Positions 9,922 to 18,455 of a stretch of DNA of 64,000 nt are shown here, in pieces. The notes beneath the pieces were generated by a model. The model ran no database searches. It was not told the DNA's origin and worked only from the letters and a program-made list of their open reading frames with translations. The position numbers were made by a program, and so were the translations under genes. The first letter of the stretch is position 1. Each line of letters opens with the position of its first letter. The stretch comes from Aliidongia dinghuensis (GTDB lineage Bacteria; Pseudomonadota; Alphaproteobacteria; ATCC43930; CGMCC-115725), in NCBI RefSeq assembly GCF_014643535.1, contig NZ_BMJQ01000001.1:558001-622000 (forward strand), read 5' to 3'.

Positions 9922-10956
9922 ATGGGTAAGATCGTTAGGGTGGCGCTCTGGGCGGGCCTGGCGGGCGGCTTGATGCTGGGCGGCGCTCTCCCGGCCAGGG
10001 CGGGTGTCACGCTCGATGCGGTCAAGCAGCGTGGTCACGTGATCTGCGGCGTCAACACCGGCGTCGCCGGCTTCTCACTGCCGGACAGCAAGGGCGATTG
10101 GAAGGGGCTCGACATCGATCTGTGCAAGGCGATCGCTGCTGCTGTCTTCCTCGACCCGAGCAAGGTCCAGTATGTGCCGACGACCGCGGTCCAGCGCTTT
10201 CCGGCGGTGCAGTCCGGCGAGGTCGACGTCTTGACCCGCAACGCGACCCAGACGCTGACGCGCGAGGCGTCGCTGGGCTTGCATATGGCGGGCGTCAATT
10301 TCTACGACGGCCAGGGCTTCATGGTGTCGAAGAAGTCGGGCGTCAAAAACATCAAGCAGCTGAACGGCGCCACGGTCTGCGTCCAGCCCGGCACCACGAC
10401 CGAGCTCAACATGGCCGACTATGCGCGCTCCAATCATATCGAGCTGAAGCCGGTGGTGATCGAGCGGGTCGACGAAAATATCTCGGCGCTGTCGTCGGGC
10501 CGGTGCGACGCGTTCACAACCGATTCCTCGCAGCTGGCCTCGCTGCGTGTCACGGCCATGCCGCAGCCGGACGATTGGGTGATCCTGCCCGAGCTCATCT
10601 CCAAGGAGCCGCTCGGGCCCATGGTCAGGAACGGCGACGATCAATGGCTCGACATCGTCAAATGGACGCTGACCGCCATGATCCAGGCCGAGGAACTGGG
10701 CATCACCCAGGCCAACCTCGATGAGAAGGCGAAGAGCGGCAATCCCGAGGTGCAGCGCTTCCTGGGCGTCACCGCCGGCAACGGCCAGGCGCTCGGGCTC
10801 GACGAGAAATGGGCCTATGCGATCATCAAGGCGGTCGGCAATTACGGCGAGAGCTTCGAGCGCAACATGGGCAAGGGCAGCCCGATCAAGCTCGACCGCG
10901 GTCTGAACGACCTCTGGACCCGCGGCGGCCTGATGTACGCGCTGCCGCTTAGGTAA
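9922..10956 (+). CDS. Amino-acid ABC transporter periplasmic binding protein (AapJ/BztA type)
   Basis: 344 residues; signal peptide cut near PARAGVTL. The mature start TLDAVKQRGHVICGVN and the later blocks GVNFYDGQGFMV and DAFTTDSSQL are typical of the polar amino-acid binding proteins AapJ and BztA. The ATG at 9922 gives a proper signal peptide; an upstream in-frame GTG or ATG would not. No permease or ATPase gene follows. The 3' end is immediately followed by repeat copy 2, so this is an orphan binding protein that must share a membrane complex encoded elsewhere. Confidence 0.9.
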   Translation: MGKIVRVALWAGLAGGLMLGGALPARAGVTLDAVKQRGHVICGVNTGVAGFSLPDSKGDWKGLDIDLCKAIAAAVFLDPSKVQYVPTTAVQRFPAVQSGEVDVLTRNATQTLTREASLGLHMAGVNFYDGQGFMVSKKSGVKNIKQLNGATVCVQPGTTTELNMADYARSNHIELKPVVIERVDENISALSSGRCDAFTTDSSQLASLRVTAMPQPDDWVILPELISKEPLGPMVRNGDDQWLDIVKWTLTAMIQAEELGITQANLDEKAKSGNPEVQRFLGVTAGNGQALGLDEKWAYAIIKAVGNYGESFERNMGKGSPIKLDRGLNDLWTRGGLMYALPLR

Positions 10957-10963
10957 TCTTTGC

Positions 10964-11070
10964 GTCATTCCCGCGTAGGCGGTAATCCAGCAAGAGCCGC
11001 GTCTGCGGCGACAAGACCCTTGTCCGCGCTGCCGCGCGTAACGCTGGGTTCCCGCCTGCGCGGGAGCGAC
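10964..11070 (+). repeat. Palindromic 3'-end element, copy 2
   Basis: Arms at 10964-10990 and 11044-11070 are inverted repeats that begin GTCATTCCCGCG. The core shares GCCGCGTCTGCGGCGACAAG with copy 3. It starts 7 bp after the stop codon of the binding-protein gene, in the orientation of that gene. Confidence 0.92.
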
Positions 11071-11141
11071 GGCATTTGAATTGCGGGCGAGAGCCGGGCA
11101 TGGTGCGGGAAAAATTCGCACCAGCTTTCGGGAGACCCGCC

Positions 11142-12176
11142 GTGCCGCCATCGACTGACCTCCACCAAGACCCGGCGCCGGTGCTGGTCGAAATCGTGCG
11201 CGGCGCCATGGTCGAATCGCGCCATCGCGGCGCCTTCGCCGTGGTCGATGCCGCCGGCAAGATCGTCCGTTCCGCCGGTGCTGTCGACCAGCCGGTCTTC
11301 CCGCGCTCGGCGATCAAGCCGCTGCAGGCCCTGCCGCTGCTCGAGACAGGGGCGGCCGACAAGTATGGGCTCGGGGCCGAGGAACTGGCGCTTGCCTGCG
11401 CCTCGCACCATGGCGAGCCGGTCCACGTCCAGAAGGTCTCGGCCTGGCTCTGCCGCATCGGCATGGGCGAGGGCGATCTCGAATGCGGCGCCCATCTGCC
11501 GACCGACGTGCCGTCGGCCCAGGCGCTGATCCGCGGCAGCCAGCCGCCGTCGCAGCTGCACAACAACTGCTCGGGCAAGCACACGGGCTTCCTTTGCACC
11601 GCCGCCTGCCTCGGCGAGGACCACAGGGGCTATATCGAGGCCGAGCATCCGGTGATGCGCCGGGTCATCACGGCGGTCGGTGACATGACCGGCACCGACA
11701 TGGCGCGGGCGCCGGCCGGGCGCGACGGCTGCGGCATCCCGGTCATTGGCCTGACGCTGCAGGCCATGGCGCAGGGCATGGCGCGGATGGCCGACCCCAC
11801 CGGCCTCCATGACGAGCGCCGGGCGGCCTCGACCCGCATCCTCGACGCGATGGCGGCTCATCCGCTGCTGGTCGATGGCACCGGCGGGCTCGCGGTCGAG
11901 GTCATGCTGGTGGCGGGGGACCAGGTGCGGCTCAAGCCCGGGGCCGAGGGTGTGTTCTGCGCAGCGCTGCCCAAGCTCGGCCTCGGCTTGGCACTCAAGA
12001 TCGAGGACGGCGCCGGGCGCGCCGCCGAGGTCGCGGTCGCAGCATTGCTCGACCGGCTCGGCTGCTTCACGGACGACCAGCGCATGGCGCTCCATCCGTT
12101 CCTGCTGCCCAAGATCAAGAATGTCGCCGGCGTCGAGGTGGGCGTGATGCGCCCGGCGGCCGCGTTCGACTTCTGA
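11142..12176 (+). CDS. L-asparaginase, rhizobial (Asparaginase_II) type
   Basis: 344 residues; hydrolyses L-asparagine to aspartate and ammonia. Family motifs are FPRSAIKPLQALPLLE, ASHHGEP, NNCSGKHTGFL and DGCGIPV, which contain the Ser-Lys pairs and the Cys/Lys metal site described for this class. GTG 11142 is chosen because GGGAGA sits 6 bp upstream; an in-frame ATG at 11100 lies just after the repeat element and would add 14 poorly conserved residues. The oxidoreductase gene follows after 17 bp. Confidence 0.88.
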   Translation: MPPSTDLHQDPAPVLVEIVRGAMVESRHRGAFAVVDAAGKIVRSAGAVDQPVFPRSAIKPLQALPLLETGAADKYGLGAEELALACASHHGEPVHVQKVSAWLCRIGMGEGDLECGAHLPTDVPSAQALIRGSQPPSQLHNNCSGKHTGFLCTAACLGEDHRGYIEAEHPVMRRVITAVGDMTGTDMARAPAGRDGCGIPVIGLTLQAMAQGMARMADPTGLHDERRAASTRILDAMAAHPLLVDGTGGLAVEVMLVAGDQVRLKPGAEGVFCAALPKLGLGLALKIEDGAGRAAEVAVAALLDRLGCFTDDQRMALHPFLLPKIKNVAGVEVGVMRPAAAFDF

Positions 12177-12193
12177 GCCCGAGGAGACGTCCT

Positions 12194-13174
12194 ATGCGTG
12201 CTGTCGTCTGCACCGCGCTCGGCGAGCCCGAGGGCCTGACGCTCGAAAGCCTGCCCAGCGCCCCGGTCGGGCCGGGCCAGGTCCGCATCCATGTCCATGC
12301 CGCCGGCGTCAATTTCGCCGATGGCCTGCTGGTCGCCGGCACTTATCAGGAAAAGCCCCCGCTGCCGTTCACCCCGGGCTTCGAGGTCGCGGGTGTCGTG
12401 GCGGAACTGGGCCCGGAGGTCGTGGATCTTGCGGTCGGCGACCGCGTGCTGGGCCTGGTCGGCGTCGGCGGCTATGCCGACGAGGTCGTGGCCGATGCCG
12501 TCTCGGTCTACAAGATCCCGGACATGATGAGCTTCGAGGCGGCGGCCGGTTTCCCGATCGCCTACGGCACGTCGCATGGCGCGCTCGACTGGCGCGCGGA
12601 CTTGAAGCCCGGCGAGACGCTGCTCGTGCTGGGGGCGGCGGGTGGCGTGGGCCTCACCGCGGTCGAGATCGGCCATGCCATGGGCGCCACCGTCATCGCG
12701 GCGGCGAGCTCGCCCGAGAAGCTGGCGATCGCCCAGAGCCGGGGCGCCGACCATCTGATCGACACCTCAAGCGAGGACGTTCGCACGCGGGTCAAGGAAC
12801 TGACCCAAGGGCGCGGCGTCAACGTGGTCTATGACCCGGTCGGCGGCGAGCTCTTCGACGCGGCACTGCGCTCGATCGCCTGGGAAGGGCGCCTCGTCGT
12901 CATCGGCTTCGCCGGCGGCAAGGTCCCGCAGATCCCGGCCAACCTGCTCCTGGTCAAGAACTGCTCGGCCGTGGGATTCTACTGGGGCTCCTACCGGGCG
13001 AAGGACCCGGCGCGCGTGCGCGCCTCGTTCGCGGCGCTCTTGGGCTGGGTCGCCGACGGCACGCTCAAGCCGCACATCTCGGAGACCTTCCCGCTCGAGG
13101 CGGCGGCGAAGGCGATCCGCGTGCTGCAGTCGCGCAAGGCAACCGGCAAGGTCGTGCTGACGACGGGGCGGTAA
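12194..13174 (+). CDS. NADPH:quinone oxidoreductase family protein (MDR superfamily)
   Basis: 326-residue medium-chain reductase without the structural zinc cysteines. Conserved are the N-terminal HAAGVNFADGL segment, the FTPGFEVAGVV loop and the dinucleotide motif GAAGGVGLTAVEI. It probably reduces quinones or enones with NADPH. ATG 12194 has GGAGA at 12182. Same strand as asparaginase and close enough for one transcript, with no obvious metabolic link. Confidence 0.88.
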   Translation: MRAVVCTALGEPEGLTLESLPSAPVGPGQVRIHVHAAGVNFADGLLVAGTYQEKPPLPFTPGFEVAGVVAELGPEVVDLAVGDRVLGLVGVGGYADEVVADAVSVYKIPDMMSFEAAAGFPIAYGTSHGALDWRADLKPGETLLVLGAAGGVGLTAVEIGHAMGATVIAAASSPEKLAIAQSRGADHLIDTSSEDVRTRVKELTQGRGVNVVYDPVGGELFDAALRSIAWEGRLVVIGFAGGKVPQIPANLLLVKNCSAVGFYWGSYRAKDPARVRASFAALLGWVADGTLKPHISETFPLEAAAKAIRVLQSRKATGKVVLTTGR

Positions 13175-13215
13175 AGCGGGGAGGGCGGAACGGATGGGCG
13201 AGGCCCAGCGCCGGC

Positions 13216-13305
13216 GCCATCCCGGCCGCGGTGAGCGAGGCGCGCGTCGGCGGCGAGGAGTATGACCGCGCGCTCAGCGAGCGGGTGAAGGCGACGCTCT
13301 ATTGA
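13216..13305 (+). pseudogene. Possible 3' remnant of a lost gene
   Basis: Frame AIPAAVSEARVGGEEYDRAL continues through SERVKATLY to a TGA at 13303-13305. It reads like the C-terminus of a real protein with genome-like codon use but has no start or upstream body; qor ends only 41 bp earlier. The parent family is not recognised. It could also be chance in GC-rich DNA. Confidence 0.3.
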
Positions 13306-13333
13306 GTGTGCAGCGGGTGAGTGTGCGGCGGGG
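13304..13333. repeat. Two 15-bp tandem units
   Basis: GAGTGTGCAGCGGGT is followed directly by GAGTGTGCGGCGGGG (13 of 15 identical). The first unit overlaps the TGA of the remnant frame. Confidence 0.75.
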
Positions 13334-13409
13334 CGCCGAGTCGCGGCACCCCAGATGTTGTGTGAATCTTTTTTTGAAGCCGCGATGCGTGGTGGCGTTC
13401 TGCGTAAAA

Positions 13410-13562
13410 TCCTCGTATCGTTTGACGGTCTACAGTATTCGGTGAGTAAGGTTTCCCCGCGTTTGACTCACGCACCGATCCATCGAATTCCCATCCGCCC
13501 GGCCTTCTCAAAGCCGTGCCGACCCGACGCCTCTCCGCTCCGCGGCGAGGCGTTTTTGTTTT
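13410..13562 (+). ncRNA. Candidate small RNA or phoH leader
   Basis: An AT-richer, non-coding segment begins with a TTTGAC element near 13417 that could be a -35 box and ends in a textbook intrinsic terminator. The terminator is about 350 bp beyond the previous gene and 60 bp before phoH, so it must end either an independent RNA of about 100-130 nt or an attenuated phoH leader. No known RNA family was recognised. Confidence 0.35.
13528..13562 (+). terminator. Intrinsic terminator upstream of phoH
   Basis: Stem CGCCTC (13528-13533) pairs with GAGGCG (13547-13552); inner CCGC pairs with GCGG around a 3-nt loop, with one mismatch between. It is followed directly by TTTTTGTTTT. Confidence 0.85.
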
Positions 13563-13621
13563 CCGGCCCCGGGTCCTCCGCGGCCGGTTGCGACGCGTCA
13601 CCTGTTTTCTCAGGAGTGATC

Positions 13622-14386
13622 ATGGCCAAGCGCTCGACCCGTGCCGCACAGTCCGTTCGCAGCTTCGAATCCAAGATCGAGCCCCTGTTCGGGGCGGAGA
13701 CCGGCCACAGCCGCGGCTGGCATCCGGTCGCGGCGGAGGCGGACGACGATCATCGCGAGCAGAGTTATGTCCGCAAAGTCAGGCCGCAGAGCGACAACCA
13801 GCGCACGCTGATGCGCGCCATCGATACCCACAACCTGGCGCTGGCCCTGGGGCCGGCGGGCACCGGCAAGACCTATCTGGCGGTGACCGCCGCGGTCGAG
13901 GCGCTCGAGGAGGGCCGGGTCGACCGCATCGTCCTGTCGCGACCGGCGGTCGAGGCGGGCGAATCGCTGGGATACCTGCCGGGCGACATGCACGAGAAGC
14001 TGGCGCCCTATCTCCGTCCGCTCTACGACGCGCTCAACGACCGGATCGGCGGCAAGCGGGTCCGGCAATATATCGCCGACGGCACGATCGAGATCGCGCC
14101 GATCGCCTATATGCGCGGCCGTACGCTCAATAACGCCTTCGTGGTGATCGACGAGGCGCAGAACTGCACCTACGGCCAGATCAAGATGCTGCTGACCCGG
14201 CTCGGCTGGCACTCGACCATGGTGCTGACCGGCGATCCGGACCAGAGCGACCTGCTCGAAGGGCTCTCGGGCCTGACCGATATCGCGCGCCGGCTCGAAA
14301 ATGTGCCGGGCATCGCGGTCGTGCGGCTGACCGAGCAGGATATCGTGCGCCACCCGCTCGTGGCCGAGATGCTGATGGTGCTGTGA
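13622..14386 (+). CDS. phoH: PhoH-family P-loop ATPase
   Basis: 254 residues. Walker A GPAGTGKTYLA lies near residue 80; Walker B VVIDEAQN and the TGDPDQSDL motif are in the family positions. The short form has no YbeZ-like context (no ybeY or corC nearby) and an N-terminal tail of about 50 residues, so it is the stand-alone PhoH type. The role is unclear; RNA helicase or nuclease-linked functions have been proposed for the family. ATG 13622 has CAGGAG at 13611-13616. A strong terminator lies 60 bp upstream, which may control its expression. Confidence 0.9.
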   Translation: MAKRSTRAAQSVRSFESKIEPLFGAETGHSRGWHPVAAEADDDHREQSYVRKVRPQSDNQRTLMRAIDTHNLALALGPAGTGKTYLAVTAAVEALEEGRVDRIVLSRPAVEAGESLGYLPGDMHEKLAPYLRPLYDALNDRIGGKRVRQYIADGTIEIAPIAYMRGRTLNNAFVVIDEAQNCTYGQIKMLLTRLGWHSTMVLTGDPDQSDLLEGLSGLTDIARRLENVPGIAVVRLTEQDIVRHPLVAEMLMVL

Positions 14387-14392
14387 GAACGT

Positions 14393-14418
14393 CCCTCGCT
14401 CCCGCAAGCGGGCGAGGG
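14393..14418. terminator. Hairpin after phoH
   Basis: CCCTCG pairs with CGAGGG and inner CCCGC pairs with GCGGG around an AA loop, starting 6 bp after the phoH stop. There is no T-run, so it may be a REP-like or Rho-assisted 3' structure. Confidence 0.5.
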
Positions 14419-14526
14419 TGAACTAGACCTGCAGCGGCGGCCGGGCGGACATGTCCGGCCGCCGTTTCTTCGTCGGCACGGCGGCGCGTTACGCTCCTAC
14501 CATCGCGTGTCTCGCCGGAGGATCCG

Positions 14527-15156
14527 ATGCTCGTGCCGTTGCCAACGCTTCTGCTGTTTGCCGCCGCTGCCCTGGCGCTGGCGATCACGCCCGGGCCGGA
14601 CATGCTGATGTGCCTGTCGCGCAGCATCGCCCAGGGGCGCCAGACGGCGTTTGCGGCCCTCTTCGGCATCCAGGCCGGCTGCTATGTCTGGGCACTCGCC
14701 GCCGCTTACGGCTTGGCCGGGCTGCTGGCGCTGTCGCCGGTCGTCTACGATGCGGTGCGTTTCGCCGGTGCGGGCTATCTCGCCTATCTCGCCTGGACGA
14801 CGTTCCGCGCCAAGGAGGCGCTGGGCGTGCGCGACGGCCTGCCGTCGGTCGCCTGGGGCCGGGCGTTCCGCCAGGGGCTGACGACGAACCTCCTGAACCC
14901 CAAGGTGGCGCTGTTCTTCCTGGCGCTCTTCCCGCAGTTCGTCGATCCGGCGAAAAGCATGGTCGCCCAGTCGCTGGTGCTCGTGAGCGTGCTCTGCATC
15001 ATCGGCTTCAGCATCAACGGCGGCGTCATCCTGGCGGCGAGCGGCTTCGCCCGCTTCCTTGGGCAGCGCCCTGGCATCGCCCGCGCCCAGCGCTGGTTCC
15101 TCAGCACCGTGTTCGGGGGCTTGGCACTCAGGCTGGCGCTCGACGATCGGCGCTAG
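14527..15156 (+). CDS. LysE/RhtB-family amino-acid exporter
   Basis: 209 residues, about six membrane segments. The N-terminal ITPGPDMLMCLSRSIAQGR and the internal GLTTNLLNPKVALFFLALFPQF match LysE-superfamily translocators (RhtB branch), which export amino acids such as homoserine or threonine. GGAGGA at 14516 precedes ATG 14527. Its 3' end overlaps the convergent membrane-protein gene by 29 bp. Confidence 0.93.
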   Translation: MLVPLPTLLLFAAAALALAITPGPDMLMCLSRSIAQGRQTAFAALFGIQAGCYVWALAAAYGLAGLLALSPVVYDAVRFAGAGYLAYLAWTTFRAKEALGVRDGLPSVAWGRAFRQGLTTNLLNPKVALFFLALFPQFVDPAKSMVAQSLVLVSVLCIIGFSINGGVILAASGFARFLGQRPGIARAQRWFLSTVFGGLALRLALDDRR

Positions 15157-15463
15157 CTCTGCGACGGCGCATCCAGAGCGCCAAACGCCAGCAGGCGACC
15201 GGCAGCAGGATGAAGAGGGCGGCGAGCGTGAAGCCGTTTTCGAACGCGGGGGTCTCTACCCAGCCGTAGCCGGTCTCGCACCAGGCGACGCTGTCGCCGT
15301 GCGCAAGCCGGCGCAGGATCGCGTCCATCTGCCGCGAATTCTCGGCGGTCGCGAGCACGTTGGTATAGGCCGGATAGTCTTTCGCGAGCCGCTGGGCCGA
15401 GCCCTGCGCATTGAAGCCGGGGTCGGCCGGGCCGTAGTCGCTGCGGTAGAGGCATCGCATCAT
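15128..15463 (-). CDS. Small single-pass membrane protein, unknown function
   Basis: 111 residues from ATG 15463, which has GAGGAG 9 bp upstream. The N-terminal domain is soluble and has paired cysteines (MRCLY, WCETGYGW). One transmembrane helix follows near residues 75-95 (FTLAALFILLPVACW), then a short Arg-rich tail, so the N-terminal part probably faces the periplasm. It follows rlpA by 25 bp on the same strand. No family recognised. Confidence 0.6.
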   Translation of the reverse strand: MMRCLYRSDYGPADPGFNAQGSAQRLAKDYPAYTNVLATAENSRQMDAILRRLAHGDSVAWCETGYGWVETPAFENGFTLAALFILLPVACWRLALWMRRRRASADRRAPA

Positions 15464-15488
15464 CGCAAGGCACTCCTCATCAAGGGCG

Positions 15489-15893
15489 TCAGTCGGCCTC
15501 AGCAACCTGCTCGATCGTGACGGCGGCAAGGCCGCAGGCGCGGGTGCCGAGCCGGCGGGCGGCGGCCTCGGACAGATCGATCAGCCGGCCGTAACCCGGA
15601 CCGCGGTCGTTGATGCGCACCGTGACCGAACGGCCGGTCGCGAGGTTGGTGACCTTGAGGCGAGTGCCGAACGGCAGGCTGTTGTGCGCGGCGGTGAGCG
15701 CCTTCGGATCGAACCGCTCGCCGCTCGCCGTGCGCCGGCCGCCCTGCTCGGCGCCGTACCAGGAGGAGAGGCCGGCGCCGGCCGGCAGCGTTCGCTCCCG
15801 ACCGCAAGCCGCTTCGGCCGAACTGTAAGCCGCCGGGGCAAGGGCCAGGCCGAGGGCCACGGCCGCGAGCGGCCAACCGAACCCGGCCCTCAC
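15489..15893 (-). CDS. RlpA-like double-psi beta-barrel protein
   Basis: 134 residues: signal peptide (cut near AEAAC) plus one RlpA DPBB domain with [19 protein letters not shown] and INDRGPG. RlpA proteins bind or cleave denuded peptidoglycan glycan at septa. There is no SPOR domain and the cysteine near the cleavage site does not sit in a convincing lipobox, so it is a minimal soluble form. The small membrane protein downstream may be a partner. The 204 bp upstream hold no gene. Confidence 0.85.
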   Translation of the reverse strand: MRAGFGWPLAAVALGLALAPAAYSSAEAACGRERTLPAGAGLSSWYGAEQGGRRTASGERFDPKALTAAHNSLPFGTRLKVTNLATGRSVTVRINDRGPGYGRLIDLSEAAARRLGTRACGLAAVTIEQVAEAD

Positions 15894-16097
15894 CCGTGGG
15901 CCTCGTTCGTTGTTTCGGCGAAGGTGCGGATGGGCGCCGTCTCGCGCGACACCGGCGTCGGTCCTTCGAGCTGGCGCCGGGAGAGCGAGGCGGGACGGCC
16001 GCCGGGGTGGCGCGGCGTCACCGCGCGGGGCAATGGCATTTCCATGATGGGGTGAACCTTGGGGAAGGGAGCGGCCTGAATTCTCAGGCCACGTGGC

Positions 16098-17042
16098 TCA
16101 AGCTGTGGCTGGGCGCTCGGGCGTGCCGGGACCGGCGCCGGCTTGCCGGCGCAGCCGCTTCTCGCCGAGGAACAGGAGGATCGGCGAGGCGATGAAGATC
16201 GAGGACGTCGTGCCGATGACGATGCCGAACACCATGGTCCAGGCGAAGTCCTGGACCGAGCCCTTGCCGAGGATGGCCAGGGGCAGGATCGAGAGCAGCA
16301 CGGTGAGCGAGGTGGCGACGGTGCGCGACAGCGTCTGGTTGATCGAGAGATCGATCACCTCGCGGAGCGGCATCGCCTTGAACTTGCGCAGGTTCTCGCG
16401 GATGCGGTCATAGACCACGACCTTGTCGGTGACCGAGAAGCCGATCAGGATCAGGATCGCGGCCAGCGAATTGAGATCGAACGACAGGCGGGTGATGCCG
16501 TAGAAGCCGATCGTCTTGGTCACGTCGAGCACGAGCGTCGAGACCAGCCCGACGCCGAACTGCCAGTCGAAGCGGAACCAGATGTAGAGCAGCATGGCGC
16601 CCAGGGCCATGGCGGCGGCGGTCATGCCGTCGCGGAACAGGTCGCCCGAGACCTTGGATCCCACGACCTCGGCCCGGCGCAGCTCCGTGCCGGGAAAGCG
16701 CGACTGCAGCGCCGCCTGGACCTGGGCGCGGCCGGCCTCGCTCCCCGCCTCGGGCCCGAGCTTGATCAGCACGTCGCTGGGCGAGCCGAACTGCTGCACC
16801 GCGCCCTCGCCGAATCCGAGCCCACCGACCGTACTGCGGATAGCGGAGAGATCGGCCGTCCCCGGCAGCCGCGCCTCGATCAGTACGCCGCCGCGGAAAT
16901 CGATCGAATAATTGAGGCCCGGCCAGAGGAACAGAATGATCGACGCGATCGACAGGATCGCCGAAGTCGCGACGCCGGCATAGCGGCCGCGCATGAACGG
17001 GATCTTGGTATCGTCGGGAACGAGGCGCAGCAAGGGGCGCAT
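16098..17042 (-). CDS. secF: Protein translocase subunit SecF
   Basis: 314 residues, six membrane segments. The N-terminal RLVPDDTKIPFMRGR is typical of alphaproteobacterial SecF, followed by NYSIDFRGGVLIEARLP. With SecD it uses the proton gradient to help protein export. ATG 17042 gives this normal start; the open frame extends 111 bp upstream without similarity. No secD or yajC is adjacent on either side, which is unusual for this gene. Confidence 0.92.
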   Translation of the reverse strand: MRPLLRLVPDDTKIPFMRGRYAGVATSAILSIASIILFLWPGLNYSIDFRGGVLIEARLPGTADLSAIRSTVGGLGFGEGAVQQFGSPSDVLIKLGPEAGSEAGRAQVQAALQSRFPGTELRRAEVVGSKVSGDLFRDGMTAAAMALGAMLLYIWFRFDWQFGVGLVSTLVLDVTKTIGFYGITRLSFDLNSLAAILILIGFSVTDKVVVYDRIRENLRKFKAMPLREVIDLSINQTLSRTVATSLTVLLSILPLAILGKGSVQDFAWTMVFGIVIGTTSSIFIASPILLFLGEKRLRRQAGAGPGTPERPATA

Positions 17043-17165
17043 GGGTAGGAACCTGTCGAGATCGATCGGTATCCTGATCTCACGACAGGGGCTCGTGGAA
17101 ATGCCATCCGTGCTTCGGCGGCGAACCGTGAAAGCGGCATCAAAACACTGCACACCGGGCGGGCG

Positions 17166-17738
17166 CTATTGCTCGTTCGACGGCACCGGCAGGAACACGC
17201 GCGTCAGGATCCAGCGGCCGCCTTCGAGCTGAAGGCGCAGACGGACCGGCGGGTCGCTATCCGCCTCGCCGCGGCCGCGGACGCGCGCGGTGAAGCTCGT
17301 GAGCCCGTCGAAGAAGGCCCAGACTACGTGCGTGTGCCTGGGCTTGCCCTCGTTGTCGGTCGGCGCCGGCGAGGAGAGGCCGCTCGAACTGCCGAGCGCT
17401 GCCGCGGCTGCCTTGTCGCGGCGGCCGGCCTGGATGATGCCGGTGAGGCCCTCTGGCGTCACCAGCGCGTCGACGGCGCCACCCACCAGCTTGGCGCCCA
17501 AGGCCAGGCCCAAGGCCGCAAAGCCATTGTCGGGCTGGCCAGAAACCCGGGCTGCGAGCGCGCCGTTGAAGTCGTCCTTGAAGCCCTGCCGCACCGAAGG
17601 CCAGTCGACCTTCGGCTCGAGCTGGGCCGGATCACCGCTCTCGACCGCGTCGACGAGCTGGGTGAGCGCCAGATAGGGATACGCCACGTAACCTGCGGCG
17701 AGCACGCCGATGACGACGAACGGGGCCTTCCAATTCAT
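17166..17738 (-). CDS. DUF2939 domain-containing membrane-anchored protein
   Basis: 190 residues: N-terminal transmembrane anchor (residues 5-24, FVVIGVLAAGYVAYPYLA) and a periplasmic domain with DAVESGDPAQLEPKVDWPSV and the segment ALVTPEGL typical of DUF2939. Function unknown. Its ATG overlaps the stop of mtgA by four bases (ATGA), so it is translationally coupled to the peptidoglycan polymerase, hinting at a cell-wall role. Confidence 0.8.
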   Translation of the reverse strand: MNWKAPFVVIGVLAAGYVAYPYLALTQLVDAVESGDPAQLEPKVDWPSVRQGFKDDFNGALAARVSGQPDNGFAALGLALGAKLVGGAVDALVTPEGLTGIIQAGRRDKAAAAALGSSSGLSSPAPTDNEGKPRHTHVVWAFFDGLTSFTARVRGRGEADSDPPVRLRLQLEGGRWILTRVFLPVPSNEQ

Positions 17739-18424
17739 TCCATTTGCTCTCCGAGCGGTTTTACGCAGCTGGTGTCGGCCTCATGCCGGCCCATCCGTTC
17801 CAGGATGGTTTCGGCCCGGCCGCGAATGTATGCGGTCGGGGCTGCCGCCGACCAGCGCCGCGGGTTCGGCAGGATGGCGGCGAGCAGCGCCGCCTCGTGC
17901 CGGCTGAGACGTGAGGCCGGATGGTGGAAGGCATATTGGCTCGCCGCCTCGACGCCATAGACGCCGGGCCCCCACTCGACCGTGTTCAGATAGCTCTGCG
18001 CGATGCGCCATTTCGGCCAGAGTGCCTCGATCAGCACGGTGAAATAAGCCTCGATGCCCTTGCGGACGAAGGAGCGGACGGGCAGCAGCCAGAGGTCGCG
18101 CGCCGCCTGCTGGCTGATCGTGCTGGCGCCGCGCAGGCGGCGGCCGTCCTCCTCGGCTTCGAGCGCCTTGTCGATCTCGATGAAGTCGAAGCCGTGATGC
18201 TGGCAGAAGCGCTGGTCCTCCGAGGTCAGCACCGCGGCCACGATGTCGGGCGGGATGTCGTGTGCGGCGAGCCACGGCGCATGGATCGGCTCGCCCTCGA
18301 CCGCGCGCACGAGCATGAGCGGCGTCACCGGCGGCGGCAGGATGCGATAGGCCACGACACCCAGCAGGCTCAGGGCCAGGAAGCCTGCCAAGAGGCGGAT
18401 CGACCAGGAAAGGGCGCGGGCCAT
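17735..18424 (-). CDS. mtgA: Monofunctional peptidoglycan glycosyltransferase
   Basis: 229 residues: one N-terminal transmembrane helix and a GT51 domain. The catalytic block SEDQRFCQHHGFD contains the essential Glu, and GASTISQQAARDLWL is the second conserved motif. It polymerises lipid II into glycan strands without a transpeptidase domain. ATG 18424 used; a TTG three codons earlier is possible. The product of the next gene, DUF2939, is made by coupled translation. Confidence 0.92.
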   Translation of the reverse strand: MARALSWSIRLLAGFLALSLLGVVAYRILPPPVTPLMLVRAVEGEPIHAPWLAAHDIPPDIVAAVLTSEDQRFCQHHGFDFIEIDKALEAEEDGRRLRGASTISQQAARDLWLLPVRSFVRKGIEAYFTVLIEALWPKWRIAQSYLNTVEWGPGVYGVEAASQYAFHHPASRLSRHEAALLAAILPNPRRWSAAAPTAYIRGRAETILERMGRHEADTSCVKPLGEQME

Positions 18425-18455
18425 GGCGATCAAACGGCGGGGTTCGGGAAAGGTT

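Larger units (their letters stand above)
13175..13621. other. 447-bp gene-free stretch before phoH
   Basis: Holds a short decayed coding frame (to 13305), a 15-bp tandem repeat, an AT-richer segment from 13360 and a strong intrinsic terminator at 13528-13562. Nothing here reads as an intact protein gene. Confidence 0.7.
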
